64,000 nt of DNA from NCBI RefSeq assembly GCF_018614205.1, contig NZ_JAGGOS010000081.1, positions 1 to 64,000 of the forward strand, in the 5' to 3' direction. The notes under the pieces are model-generated. The model did no database searches. It saw nothing but the letters and a program-made list of their open reading frames with translations, and was not told where the DNA came from. Source of the DNA: Streptomyces sp. ISL-36 (GTDB taxonomy: Bacteria > Actinomycetota > Actinomycetes > Streptomycetales > Streptomycetaceae). Positions 53,716 through 61,552 of the stretch are shown here, one piece after another. The translations under genes were made by a program, and so were the position numbers. Each line of letters opens with the position of its first letter. The stretch's first letter is position 1.

Positions 53716-54600
53716 TCAGGCCGCCTTCCGGTTGAGCCGGGCGAGCAGCAGCATCGGGCCGACGGTGATCACGAAGAGGAGCAGGCTCAGGGCGGAGGCG
53801 TAGCCGATGTGCCCGGTGAAGCCGCGGCTGTACATCTGGATGAGCATGACCACCGACATGTCCCGGCCGCCCGGGCCGCCGGTGCCGTTGGACAGGACGT
53901 ACAGCTCCGAGAAGACCCGTAGGGCGGAGACCGATATCAGTACGGAGATCAGCATCATCGCGGTCCGGACACCGGGCAGGGTGACGTGCCAGAACCGGCG
54001 GGCGGCCGAGGCCCCGTCGACGGCGGCGGCCTCGTGGAGCTCTCGGCCGACGTTCCCGAGCGCGGACAGGTAGATGACCATGTAGTAGCCGAGGCCCTTC
54101 CACACCGTCAGTCCGATGGCGCTGAACAGCAGCAGCCAGCGGTCGGTGAGGAAGGAGACCGGCTGCTCGGCGAGACCGAGCTGCCCGAGCAGACCGTTGA
54201 CCAGGCCGCGGTCGTCGAGCACCCAGCCCCAGATCAGCGCGACGACGACGGCGGAGGCGACCACCGGGGTGTAGAACGCGGTACGGAAGAACGTGATGCC
54301 GGGCAGCTTCTTCTCCACGAGGAGCGCGAGCAGCAGCGGCAGCAGGGTGAGCAGCGGCAGACAGACGAGCAGATAGACGATGCTGTTGACGAGAGCGTCG
54401 ATCAACTGCTCGTCGGTCAGGGCCCGTTCGTAGTTGGCGAGGCCGGTGAAGTGTCCGCCGCCCAGGGGTTTGGCGTTGGTGAACGACAGGATCACCGTGT
54501 TGACGGCGGGCCACAGGTTGAAGACGGCGAGCCAGACCACGGCCGGCCCGGTGAGCAGCCACGGGGTGAACCAGCGCCGGTGCGTCAGCCGGTATGTCAT
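53716..54600 (-). CDS. Carbohydrate ABC transporter permease (MalF/UgpA-like)
   Basis: 294 aa, six helices. EAA loop HEAAAVDGASAARRFWHVTLPG. GGAAGG precedes the ATG at 54600. Three bases separate its stop from the MalG-like ATG. It forms the channel heterodimer with the next gene product. Confidence 0.93.
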   Translation of the reverse strand: MTYRLTHRRWFTPWLLTGPAVVWLAVFNLWPAVNTVILSFTNAKPLGGGHFTGLANYERALTDEQLIDALVNSIVYLLVCLPLLTLLPLLLALLVEKKLPGITFFRTAFYTPVVASAVVVALIWGWVLDDRGLVNGLLGQLGLAEQPVSFLTDRWLLLFSAIGLTVWKGLGYYMVIYLSALGNVGRELHEAAAVDGASAARRFWHVTLPGVRTAMMLISVLISVSALRVFSELYVLSNGTGGPGGRDMSVVMLIQMYSRGFTGHIGYASALSLLLFVITVGPMLLLARLNRKAA

Positions 54601-54621
54601 GGGAGCCTTCCGGGAGGGGGA

Positions 54622-54646
54622 GCGGCGCCGGGGAGGGCGGCGCCGC
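54622..54646 (-). terminator. Intercistronic hairpin between binding-protein and permease genes
   Basis: GCGGCGCC and GGCGCCGC form an 8-bp stem with a nine-base loop in the 55-bp gap. It should limit read-through and leave more binding protein than permease. Confidence 0.65.
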
Positions 54647-54655
54647 CCCGGGCGT

Positions 54656-55948
54656 TCAGTCCTTGAGCATCTGGTTGCCGCGGGCGACCGCCGTGTCCAG
54701 CGCCTCCTTGGAACCGGTCTGTCCGTTGAGGGCGAGGGCGATCTGCTGGTTGATCACCGTCTTGATCGCGTCGTTGGCCTGGACCGGCTCCAGCATCTTG
54801 GCCTTGCCGAGCGAGGTGAACGCCATGACCTTGGCGTCGCCCGCGTTCGTGCCGTCGCTCTTGCTGAAGAAGGCGTCCGAGGCCGAGGCCTTGGTCGAGG
54901 GGAAGATGCTGGTGAGATGGGCGAAGGCGGCCTGGTTCTCGGCGTTGGTCACCCACCGTGCGAGCGCTAGGGCGGTGGCCCGGTTCTTCGTCCCCTTGGA
55001 GACGGACAGCCCCTGGACGTAGAGCGGCGGGGTGCCCATGGCGGGGGAGGCGACCACCTGGGGCGCCAGGCTCGGGTTGTCGGTGGCGAGCGAGGTGATG
55101 TAGTTGCCGCCGGCGGTGGTCCAGGCTGCCGTACCGGAGGTGAAGAGCTGGGTGTTGCCGGCGTACTTCTCGGTCAGCACGTCCTTGGGCAGCAGGCCCT
55201 CCTTGAAGGCGCCCCGGTAGGTGTCGAGGAGGGCGGCGGCCTCGGGGGTGTTGAAGGTGAACGTCGTGCCGTCGTCGGACATGAGCTTCACGCCGGCGTT
55301 GGCGAAGTCCATGAGGCCCGGCTTGCGGCTCATCAGATAGACGGAACCGTTGGACTTCTCCTTGACGGTCCTGGCCGCCGAGATCAGCTCGTCCAGGGTG
55401 GCCGGGGGCTTCTTCGGGTCCAGGCCGTACCGGGTCAGAAGCGTCGAGTTCCAGTAGTTCACATCGGTGTTGAGGTACCACGGGTAGCCGTACGTACCGT
55501 CCTGGCCGGCGAAGCGGTAGGCGGCGGTGCCGCCCTCGACGTAGTCGGATTCCAGCTTCGGGTCCGCCTTCGCCACATCGAGCAGCATGCCCTGCTTCAC
55601 CAGCGGGAGGGCGAAGTCGGGCGGGAGGTTGACCACATCGGGAAGGCTGCCGCCGGCCGCCTGGCTGAGCACCTTCTCCGAGTAGCCCTCGCCGGGCTGG
55701 TCGAGCCACTCCACCTGGACGCCGGGGTGCTTCTTCTCGAAGGCGTCGATCACGCCCTCCATGTACGCGGTGAACTTCGGCTTCAGGGCCCAGGTCTGCA
55801 GGGAGACCCTGCCCTTCACCTCGCCGGCGGCGGCAGCGTTGTCGGCGTTCTCGCCGTCGGAGCCGTTCGGGTCGCCGAGGCCGCAGCCGGCGAGCGTCGC
55901 CGCGGCGACCGCGGCCACGGCCAGCCGCATCCAGTGGCTTGTACGCAT
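54656..55948 (-). CDS. Sugar ABC transporter substrate-binding lipoprotein
   Basis: 430 aa, family 1 solute-binding protein. The lipobox is LAGC with Cys22. QTWALKPKFTAYMEGVIDAFEKKHPG and the PLYVQGLSVSKGTKN segment are typical. First gene of the operon, behind a TTGACA promoter with a LacI-type palindrome at the start site. Genomic context suggests oligomannose or N-glycan fragments as ligand. Confidence 0.93.
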   Translation of the reverse strand: MRTSHWMRLAVAAVAAATLAGCGLGDPNGSDGENADNAAAAGEVKGRVSLQTWALKPKFTAYMEGVIDAFEKKHPGVQVEWLDQPGEGYSEKVLSQAAGGSLPDVVNLPPDFALPLVKQGMLLDVAKADPKLESDYVEGGTAAYRFAGQDGTYGYPWYLNTDVNYWNSTLLTRYGLDPKKPPATLDELISAARTVKEKSNGSVYLMSRKPGLMDFANAGVKLMSDDGTTFTFNTPEAAALLDTYRGAFKEGLLPKDVLTEKYAGNTQLFTSGTAAWTTAGGNYITSLATDNPSLAPQVVASPAMGTPPLYVQGLSVSKGTKNRATALALARWVTNAENQAAFAHLTSIFPSTKASASDAFFSKSDGTNAGDAKVMAFTSLGKAKMLEPVQANDAIKTVINQQIALALNGQTGSKEALDTAVARGNQMLKD

Positions 55949-56005
55949 GTGAGAGGTCTCCCGGTCTGTTCTGACGGAGGGGTCCGACGGAGGCGAGCAG
56001 GGCTA

Positions 56006-56019
56006 CTAAACCGGTCTAG
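56006..56019. promoter_or_regulatory. LacI-type operator at the importer operon start
   Basis: CTAAACCGGTCTAG is an almost perfect palindrome centred on a CG step. It lies just downstream of the minus-strand -10 box, where repressor would block initiation. A sister site sits at 57127-57140. Confidence 0.75.
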
Positions 56020-56028
56020 CGATGGGGG

Positions 56029-56057
56029 ACTATGCTCCGGCTAGACTCCGCTGTCAA
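56029..56057 (-). promoter_or_regulatory. Sigma-70-type promoter for the importer/glycosidase operon
   Basis: On the minus strand TTGACA (56057-56052), 17 bases, then CATAGT (56034-56029). The -35 is a perfect consensus and the spacing ideal. The first coding base is 80 bases downstream. Confidence 0.7.
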
Positions 56058-56098
56058 GGGAGTGCGCAAGGACTCCAGGAGGACGGAAGGGGCGCTCC

Positions 56099-57130
56099 GT
56101 GGGCAGACCGACGATCGCCGACATCGCCCGACGGGCGGGGGTGTCCAAGGGCGCGGTCTCCTTCGCGCTCAACGGGCGGCCCGGCGTCAGCGAGGCGACC
56201 CGCGAGCGCATCCTGCGGGTCGCGGAGGAGATGAACTGGCGCCCGCACAGCGCCGCGCGCGCCCTCGGCGGGGCCCGGGCGGGTGCGGTCGGCCTCGTCC
56301 TGGCCCGCCCGGCGCGGACCATCGGCCTCGAACCCTTCTTCAGTCAGCTTCTGAGCGGTCTGCAGGCCGGTCTCTCCGTCCGCGGCACCGCGCTCCACCT
56401 GCTCGTCGTCGAGGACACGGCGGCCGAGATCGAGGTCTACCGGCGCTGGACCTCCGAGCACCGGGTCGACGGCTTCGTCCTGGTCGATCTGCAGGTGCGC
56501 GACCCGCGGATCCCGGTACTCGAAGAGCTCGGCGTGCCCACGACGGTGATCGGCGGGCCCGGCCGGCACGGTGGCCTGCCCAGCGTCTGGGCGGACGACC
56601 GGGAGGCGATGGTGTCGATCGTCGACTACCTCGCGGCCCTCGGCCACCGCCGGATCGCCCACCTGGCCGGACTTCCTGCCTTCCAGCACACCCAGCGCCG
56701 GATCCGCGCCGTGCGCGACAGCGCCAAGCGCCTCGGCCTCACCGAGGCGGTCTCGCTGCCGACCGACTTCAGCGACGCCGAGGGCGCGGCCACCACCCGG
56801 ACGCTGCTCGCCCGGCCGCAGCGGCCGACCGCGATCATCTACGACAGCGACGTGATGGCGGTGGCCGGTCTCGGCGTGGCCACCGAGATGGGGGTGGCCG
56901 TCCCCGGCGAGCTGTCCATCGTCTCCTTCGACGACTCCGCGCTCGCCCGGATCGTCCACCCCTCGCTCACCGCGCTCTCCCGCGACACCTTCGCCCTCGG
57001 TGAGCAGGTCGGGCGGGAACTGCTCGCGGTCGTCGACGACCCGGCGGCGGCGCGCGACGTCAAGAACCCCACGCCCCGCCTGACGGTCCGCGAGTCCACC
57101 GCGCCACCCGGTCTTGACCCGGCCAACTAA
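56099..57130 (+). CDS. LacI-family repressor of the N-glycan locus
   Basis: 343 aa from GTG at 56099. The helix-turn-helix and hinge read PTIADIARRAGVSKGAVSFALNGRPGVSEATR and are followed by a sugar-binding periplasmic-type core. GGAAGGGG lies six bases upstream. It sits between two palindromes (56006-56019 and 57127-57140) that face the importer operon and the endoglycosidase gene, so it probably represses both. Confidence 0.94.
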   Translation: MGRPTIADIARRAGVSKGAVSFALNGRPGVSEATRERILRVAEEMNWRPHSAARALGGARAGAVGLVLARPARTIGLEPFFSQLLSGLQAGLSVRGTALHLLVVEDTAAEIEVYRRWTSEHRVDGFVLVDLQVRDPRIPVLEELGVPTTVIGGPGRHGGLPSVWADDREAMVSIVDYLAALGHRRIAHLAGLPAFQHTQRRIRAVRDSAKRLGLTEAVSLPTDFSDAEGAATTRTLLARPQRPTAIIYDSDVMAVAGLGVATEMGVAVPGELSIVSFDDSALARIVHPSLTALSRDTFALGEQVGRELLAVVDDPAAARDVKNPTPRLTVRESTAPPGLDPAN

Positions 57131-57140
57131 AGCCGTTTAG
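57127..57140. promoter_or_regulatory. LacI-type operator upstream of the GH85 gene
   Basis: CTAAAGCCGTTTAG has perfect CTAAA/TTTAG arms with a central GCCG. It overlaps the LacI stop codon and lies 162 bases before the GH85 ATG. Confidence 0.7.
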
Positions 57141-57301
57141 CCTCCCGGGGCGAGACGGGCACCACGCCTTTCCTCCGTGCCGCGAGCCGGCCGCAGCTCC
57201 TTCCGGCCGCCCCGGCACTTCCCGCGCCGCCGCCGTTCCCGTACCGCCGCACCTCCCGTACGCCCAGCACCCCCACCCTTCCTGCTGGACCGGAGCATCG
57301 G

Positions 57302-59794
57302 ATGAGACGACACCTTGCCCTTCTGCCGATGGCGGCGCTGGTCGCCGCCCTCCTCGGCATCGCCCCCGCCCAGGCCGCCCACCGCCAAGTCGGCCCCCAT
57401 GACGGCCCCCGAAGCCACCCCCAAGTCGGGCCCCATGACGGCCCCCGAACCCTCCCCCATGCCGGTCCCCAGGCCGCGGGCGACCAGCCCTACGCCTCGT
57501 ACTGGCACCCGAACACCCTCCTGACCTGGGACCCGGCCACGGATCCCGACGCGCGGTTCAACCGCTCCCGCGTCCCCCTGCGGCCGCGCGTCTCCGACCC
57601 CGCGCTCAAGGCCAACGCCAGCGCCCGCGCCGGTGAGGGGAAGATCGCCTCACTGGTCTCCTTCGGCCCCACCTCGAACAACCCCTCGCAGGGCTCCACC
57701 AACCCGCACTACTACGCCTTCGGCCACTGGCAGTACATCGACAAGCTGGTCTTCTGGGGCGGCTCCGCCGGCGAGGGCCTGATCCTCGCCCCCAACGCGA
57801 CCGTCATCGACGCCGCCCACCGCAACGGCGTCAAGGTCTACGGCACCGTCTTCTTCCCGCCCACCGCCTACGGCGGCCAGATCCAATGGGTACGCGACTT
57901 CGCCCAGAAGTCGGGGACCCGCTACCCGGTCGCCGACAAGCTGGCCCAGGTCGCCCGGCACTACGGCTTCGACGGCTGGTTCATCAACCAGGAGACCGCG
58001 GGCGGCGACGCGGCCCTCGCCACCGAACTGCGCAACGAGATGCGCTATGCCCGCTCCCTCGGCCCGGTCGAGTTCATGTGGTACGACGCGATGACCGAGT
58101 CCGGCGCGGTCAGCTGGCAGGACGCCCTCACCTCCGCCAACGACGCCTTCCTCCAGGAGGGCGCCCAGCGCACCTCCGACTCGATGTTCCTCGACTTCGG
58201 CTGGAGCGCCTCCGGCCTGAGCTCCTCCCGCACCCTCGCCCGGAGCCTCGGCCGCAGCGAGTACGAGCTGTACTCCGGCATCGACACCGAGGCGAACGGC
58301 TACAACACCTCCGTCCCCTGGGGATCCGTCTTCCCCGCCGGACAGCCGCACGTCACCTCGCTCGGCATCTACCGGCCCGAGTGGACCTACACCTCCGCCG
58401 CGAACCGGGCCGACTTCCACACCCGCGAGGCGCGCTACTGGGACGGTGCCAACGGCGACCCGTCGAACACCACGACCACCTCGGCCTGGAAGGGCCTCGC
58501 GCACCACGTCGCCGAGTCCTCCGCCGTCACCGCCAAGCCCTTCGTCACCTCCTTCGGGGCCGGCCAGGGCGACTTCCACAACGCGGCGGGCGTACGGGTC
58601 TCCTCGACCGGCTGGAACAACCTCTCGCTCCAGGACGTGCCGCCCACCTACCGCTGGCTGGTCAGCTCCAGCGGCGCGAAGCTCACGCCCTCGATCGACT
58701 TCACCGATGCCTACGAGGGAGGCTCCTCCCTGCGCCTGACCGGCACCCTCGACTCCGTCAACACCGTCCGGCTGTACCAGACCAGGCTGCCGGTGGCCGC
58801 CGACACCAAGCTGTCCGTGGTCGTGAAGACCCCCGCGGCCGGCCCCACCCGCCTCAAGGCCGCCGTCTCCTTCACCGACGCGCCGACCTCCTTCACCACG
58901 CTCGACCTCGGCGCGACCGCCACCACCGGGTGGGAGCGCAAGACCCTGGACCTGTCCGCCTTCAGCGGCCGGACCATCGCCCAGATCGGCCTGGAGGCCG
59001 CCGGCTCGGTCGCCTCCTACGACGTGAGGGTGGGGCAGATCGCCGTGTACGACGGGGCGGTGGACGCGGCGTCCGCGCCGACCGGTGTCACCGTCCTCGG
59101 CGCCACCGACGTGAGCCCCAGCCGCAAGTCGCTGCGGCTGGCCTGGACGGCGTCCGCCTCGGGATCGGTCCACCACTACGAGGTGTACCGGCGCAACGCC
59201 GACGGCACCCGGACCTTCCTCGGCGCCACCCCGAACGACGCCTACTTCGTCCCGCAGCTCGACCGCGTCGGTACGGAGACCTCGACCACGCTCGACGTCG
59301 AGGCCGTCTCCTCGGAGTACGGCCGCTCACCGGCCGCCACCACCACCGTCGCGTGGTCCACGGCGACCGAGTCGAACCTCGCCCTGAACCGCCCCGCGAC
59401 CGCGTCCGGCCAGTGCACCACCACCGAGACCCCGGCCAAGGCCGTCAACGGCTCCGTCTCCGGCGGCAACGGCGACAAGTGGTGCACCACGACCTCCGCC
59501 AAGTGGCTGGAAGTGGACCTCGGTTCGGCCCGCGCGCTCAGCCGCTTCACGGTGCGGCACGCGGCCGCCGGCGGTGAGAGCGCGTCCTGGAACACCCGGG
59601 ACTTCACCGTCAAGGTCCGGAGCTCCGGCACGGATCCCTGGACCACGGCCGTGACCGTCACGGGCAACACGGCGGCCACGACGACGCATCCGGTGAGCAC
59701 CACCGCACGCCATGTCCGGCTGGAGATCACCGCTCCGACGCAGACGACCGACCCGGCCGCGCGGATCTACGAGTTCGAGGCCTGGGGGTCCTGA
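57302..59794 (+). CDS. Secreted GH85 endo-beta-N-acetylglucosaminidase
   Basis: 830 aa. A signal peptide ends near AQA-A (residue 25). Two 12-residue repeats (QVGPHDGPR...) form a linker. The GH85 barrel (65-430) carries the catalytic pair Asn229 and Glu231 in GWFINQE, for substrate-assisted cleavage. A galactose-binding-like domain (about 440-585), a fibronectin-like domain (590-690) and an F5/8 C-type carbohydrate-binding domain (695-830) follow. It cleaves between the two core GlcNAc of high-mannose N-glycans on glycoproteins, outside the cell. The freed glycan suits the neighbouring importer and mannosidase. Confidence 0.95.
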   Translation: MRRHLALLPMAALVAALLGIAPAQAAHRQVGPHDGPRSHPQVGPHDGPRTLPHAGPQAAGDQPYASYWHPNTLLTWDPATDPDARFNRSRVPLRPRVSDPALKANASARAGEGKIASLVSFGPTSNNPSQGSTNPHYYAFGHWQYIDKLVFWGGSAGEGLILAPNATVIDAAHRNGVKVYGTVFFPPTAYGGQIQWVRDFAQKSGTRYPVADKLAQVARHYGFDGWFINQETAGGDAALATELRNEMRYARSLGPVEFMWYDAMTESGAVSWQDALTSANDAFLQEGAQRTSDSMFLDFGWSASGLSSSRTLARSLGRSEYELYSGIDTEANGYNTSVPWGSVFPAGQPHVTSLGIYRPEWTYTSAANRADFHTREARYWDGANGDPSNTTTTSAWKGLAHHVAESSAVTAKPFVTSFGAGQGDFHNAAGVRVSSTGWNNLSLQDVPPTYRWLVSSSGAKLTPSIDFTDAYEGGSSLRLTGTLDSVNTVRLYQTRLPVAADTKLSVVVKTPAAGPTRLKAAVSFTDAPTSFTTLDLGATATTGWERKTLDLSAFSGRTIAQIGLEAAGSVASYDVRVGQIAVYDGAVDAASAPTGVTVLGATDVSPSRKSLRLAWTASASGSVHHYEVYRRNADGTRTFLGATPNDAYFVPQLDRVGTETSTTLDVEAVSSEYGRSPAATTTVAWSTATESNLALNRPATASGQCTTTETPAKAVNGSVSGGNGDKWCTTTSAKWLEVDLGSARALSRFTVRHAAAGGESASWNTRDFTVKVRSSGTDPWTTAVTVTGNTAATTTHPVSTTARHVRLEITAPTQTTDPAARIYEFEAWGS

Positions 59795-59811
59795 CCCCGG
59801 CCGCGGACAGC

Positions 59812-59841
59812 GCTCCCCCGGGTCACCGCACCCGGGGGAGC
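59812..59841. terminator. Bidirectional terminator hairpin
   Basis: GCTCCCCCGGGT and ACCCGGGGGAGC form a perfect 12-bp stem with a six-base loop. It lies 18 bases after the GH85 stop and overlaps the end of the convergent SMP-30 gene. Confidence 0.85.
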
Positions 59842-60740
59842 CCCGTCACGCTCATCACCAGGGAGTAGAGGGAGGTGGTCGCCGTGATGAAGAGACGGTT
59901 GTTCTTCGGCCCGCCGAAGGCGATGTTCGAGACGGGTTCGGGGATCAGGAGCCGGCCGATCAGGGTGCCGTCCGGGTCGTAGCAGTGCACGCCGTCGTGG
60001 AGTGCGGCCGCCCACAGCCGTCCTTCGTCGTCGAAGCGGATGTTGTCGAAGCCGCCGTCGGCGCGTTCGGCGAAGACCTTGCCGTCGGACAGGGTGCCGT
60101 CCTCGTGGACGTCGAAGACGCGGATGTGACGGGCGCGGGTGTCGGCGACGTACAACTGCCGCTCGTCGGGCGAGAAGACGATGCCGTTCGGGCCGCCGAA
60201 GCCGTCGGCGACCCGGCGGACCTCGGCGGTGACCGGGTCGATCCGGTAGACGTCGCAGCGGCCGATCTCGCTCTGGGCGCGGTGGCCCTCGTAGTCGCTG
60301 GTGATGCCGAAGTCGGGGTCGGTGAACCAGACGGAGCCGTCGGAGCGTACGACCGCGTCGTTCGGGCTGTTGAGCCGCTTGCCCTCGAAGCGGTCGGCCA
60401 GGACGGTGACACGGCCGTCGTGCTCGGTTCGGGTGACCCGGCGGTTGCCCTGCTCGCAGCTGACCAGCCGGCCCTCGCGGTCGAGCGTGTTGCCGTTGAC
60501 GTGCCCGGCGGGGGAGCGGAAGACGCCGATCGCGCCCGTCGCCTCGTCCCAGCGCAGCAGGCGGTCGTTGGGGATGTCACTCCAGATCAGCTGCCGCCAG
60601 GCGGGGAGGTAGAGCGGCCCCTCGGCCCAGCGGCAGTCGGAGTGGAGCCGTTCCAGACGGATGTCGCCGTTGGCGCACCGGCCGGTGCGGAAGCGCTCGT
60701 CCAGAACCTCGTACCGGTCGTCGATGATCTCGCCGGACAT
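59823..60740 (-). CDS. SMP-30/gluconolactonase-family lactonase
   Basis: 305 aa six-bladed propeller. Metal ligands are Glu in AEGPLYL, Asn in NSPNDAVV and the later GGPNGIVFSPD and GGFDNIRFD loops. It hydrolyses aldonolactones, probably in sugar-acid catabolism. Divergent from an Lrp regulator that likely controls it. Confidence 0.9.
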   Translation of the reverse strand: MSGEIIDDRYEVLDERFRTGRCANGDIRLERLHSDCRWAEGPLYLPAWRQLIWSDIPNDRLLRWDEATGAIGVFRSPAGHVNGNTLDREGRLVSCEQGNRRVTRTEHDGRVTVLADRFEGKRLNSPNDAVVRSDGSVWFTDPDFGITSDYEGHRAQSEIGRCDVYRIDPVTAEVRRVADGFGGPNGIVFSPDERQLYVADTRARHIRVFDVHEDGTLSDGKVFAERADGGFDNIRFDDEGRLWAAALHDGVHCYDPDGTLIGRLLIPEPVSNIAFGGPKNNRLFITATTSLYSLVMSVTGLPRVR

Positions 60741-60770
60741 GACCCACCCCTGTCGCTGCTTGACTGAATG

Positions 60771-60783
60771 TCATTCGTAATGA
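60771..60783. promoter_or_regulatory. Palindrome between lactonase and Lrp genes
   Basis: TCATT-cgt-AATGA lies in the 76-bp divergent gap, 33 bases before the Lrp start and 30 before the lactonase start. Candidate Lrp-type operator controlling both genes. Confidence 0.55.
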
Positions 60784-60816
60784 TCTCAGCATGACAGGAC
60801 GAGGTATGGTTCCGGC

Positions 60817-61275
60817 ATGGGAATGGTGGAGGGGATCGTGGACGAGGTCGACCGGATGCTGATCGCGGAGCTCCAGCGCGACGCCACCCAGGCGTACGCG
60901 GCGCTGGGCAAGGCGGTCGGCCTGTCGGCGGGCGCCGCCCACGAGCGGGTGAGGAAACTGCGCGAGCGCGGCGTCATCCGCCGCACGACCGTGGACGTCG
61001 ATCCGGTCGCGCTCGGGCGGGGCGTGCTCGCCTACGTCATGGTCGACTCCTCGGCCTGGATGGGCGAGTCGGCCGAGGCCTTCGCCGCTGTCTCCGAGAT
61101 CGTGGAGGCGCACGTCATCGCGGGCAGCGCCTCCGTGCTCGTGAAGGTACGCACCGCCACGACGGTGCAGCTCCAGGACGTGCTGCGGCGGCTGTACGCG
61201 ATCGAAGGGGTCAGCGGCACACAGGCGACGGTGGTGCTGGAGACCTTCTTCGAAAGGTCGGTCTCCCCCTCTTGA
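60817..61275 (+). CDS. Lrp/AsnC-family transcriptional regulator
   Basis: 152 aa. An AsnC-type helix-turn-helix (VDRMLIAELQRDATQAYAALGKAVGLSAGAAHERVRKL) is followed by the RAM effector domain (about 70-148). Start chosen at the ATG 60817; a second ATG two codons later is possible. Divergent from the lactonase gene. Confidence 0.9.
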   Translation: MGMVEGIVDEVDRMLIAELQRDATQAYAALGKAVGLSAGAAHERVRKLRERGVIRRTTVDVDPVALGRGVLAYVMVDSSAWMGESAEAFAAVSEIVEAHVIAGSASVLVKVRTATTVQLQDVLRRLYAIEGVSGTQATVVLETFFERSVSPS

Positions 61276-61552
61276 CCCGGGGTGAAAAAGGAGGAAAATT
61301 CCTAATACACCAGAAAACCAGAGCGAGCCGCACCCGTCGGTGGAGACGTTCGCCGACCCGCGTGACCCACTCGCTGGCTCTGGCCAGGCCCCCGGCAGAC
61401 CGCCCGGACTCCGCGCTCTCAGCGACGGCTGAGAACCCCGAGAACGGAGACGGAAAGCCGGGGACTGCATGTCTGGGGGCCCTGGGCCGCCCCATCACGG
61501 TGCGGCGGCCGCCCTGCACTGGCCCCGGCCCTCGTCGCTGCCGTGGAACGGT
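61276..61552. other. Convergent intergenic region with inverted repeats, no gene seen
   Basis: 277 bp. It starts with an unusually A-rich segment (61283-61318). TCTCAGC-gacg-GCTGAGA (61417-61434) is a 7-bp hairpin and CCAGAGC (61318-61324) pairs with GCTCTGG (61377-61383). These probably end the two converging transcripts. No supported ORF or tRNA fold. Confidence 0.5.

Noticed and set aside
61318..61383. tRNA-like fold from CCAGAGC/GCTCTGG pairing
   Set aside because: No T-loop or anticodon arm in the 52 bases between, on either strand.
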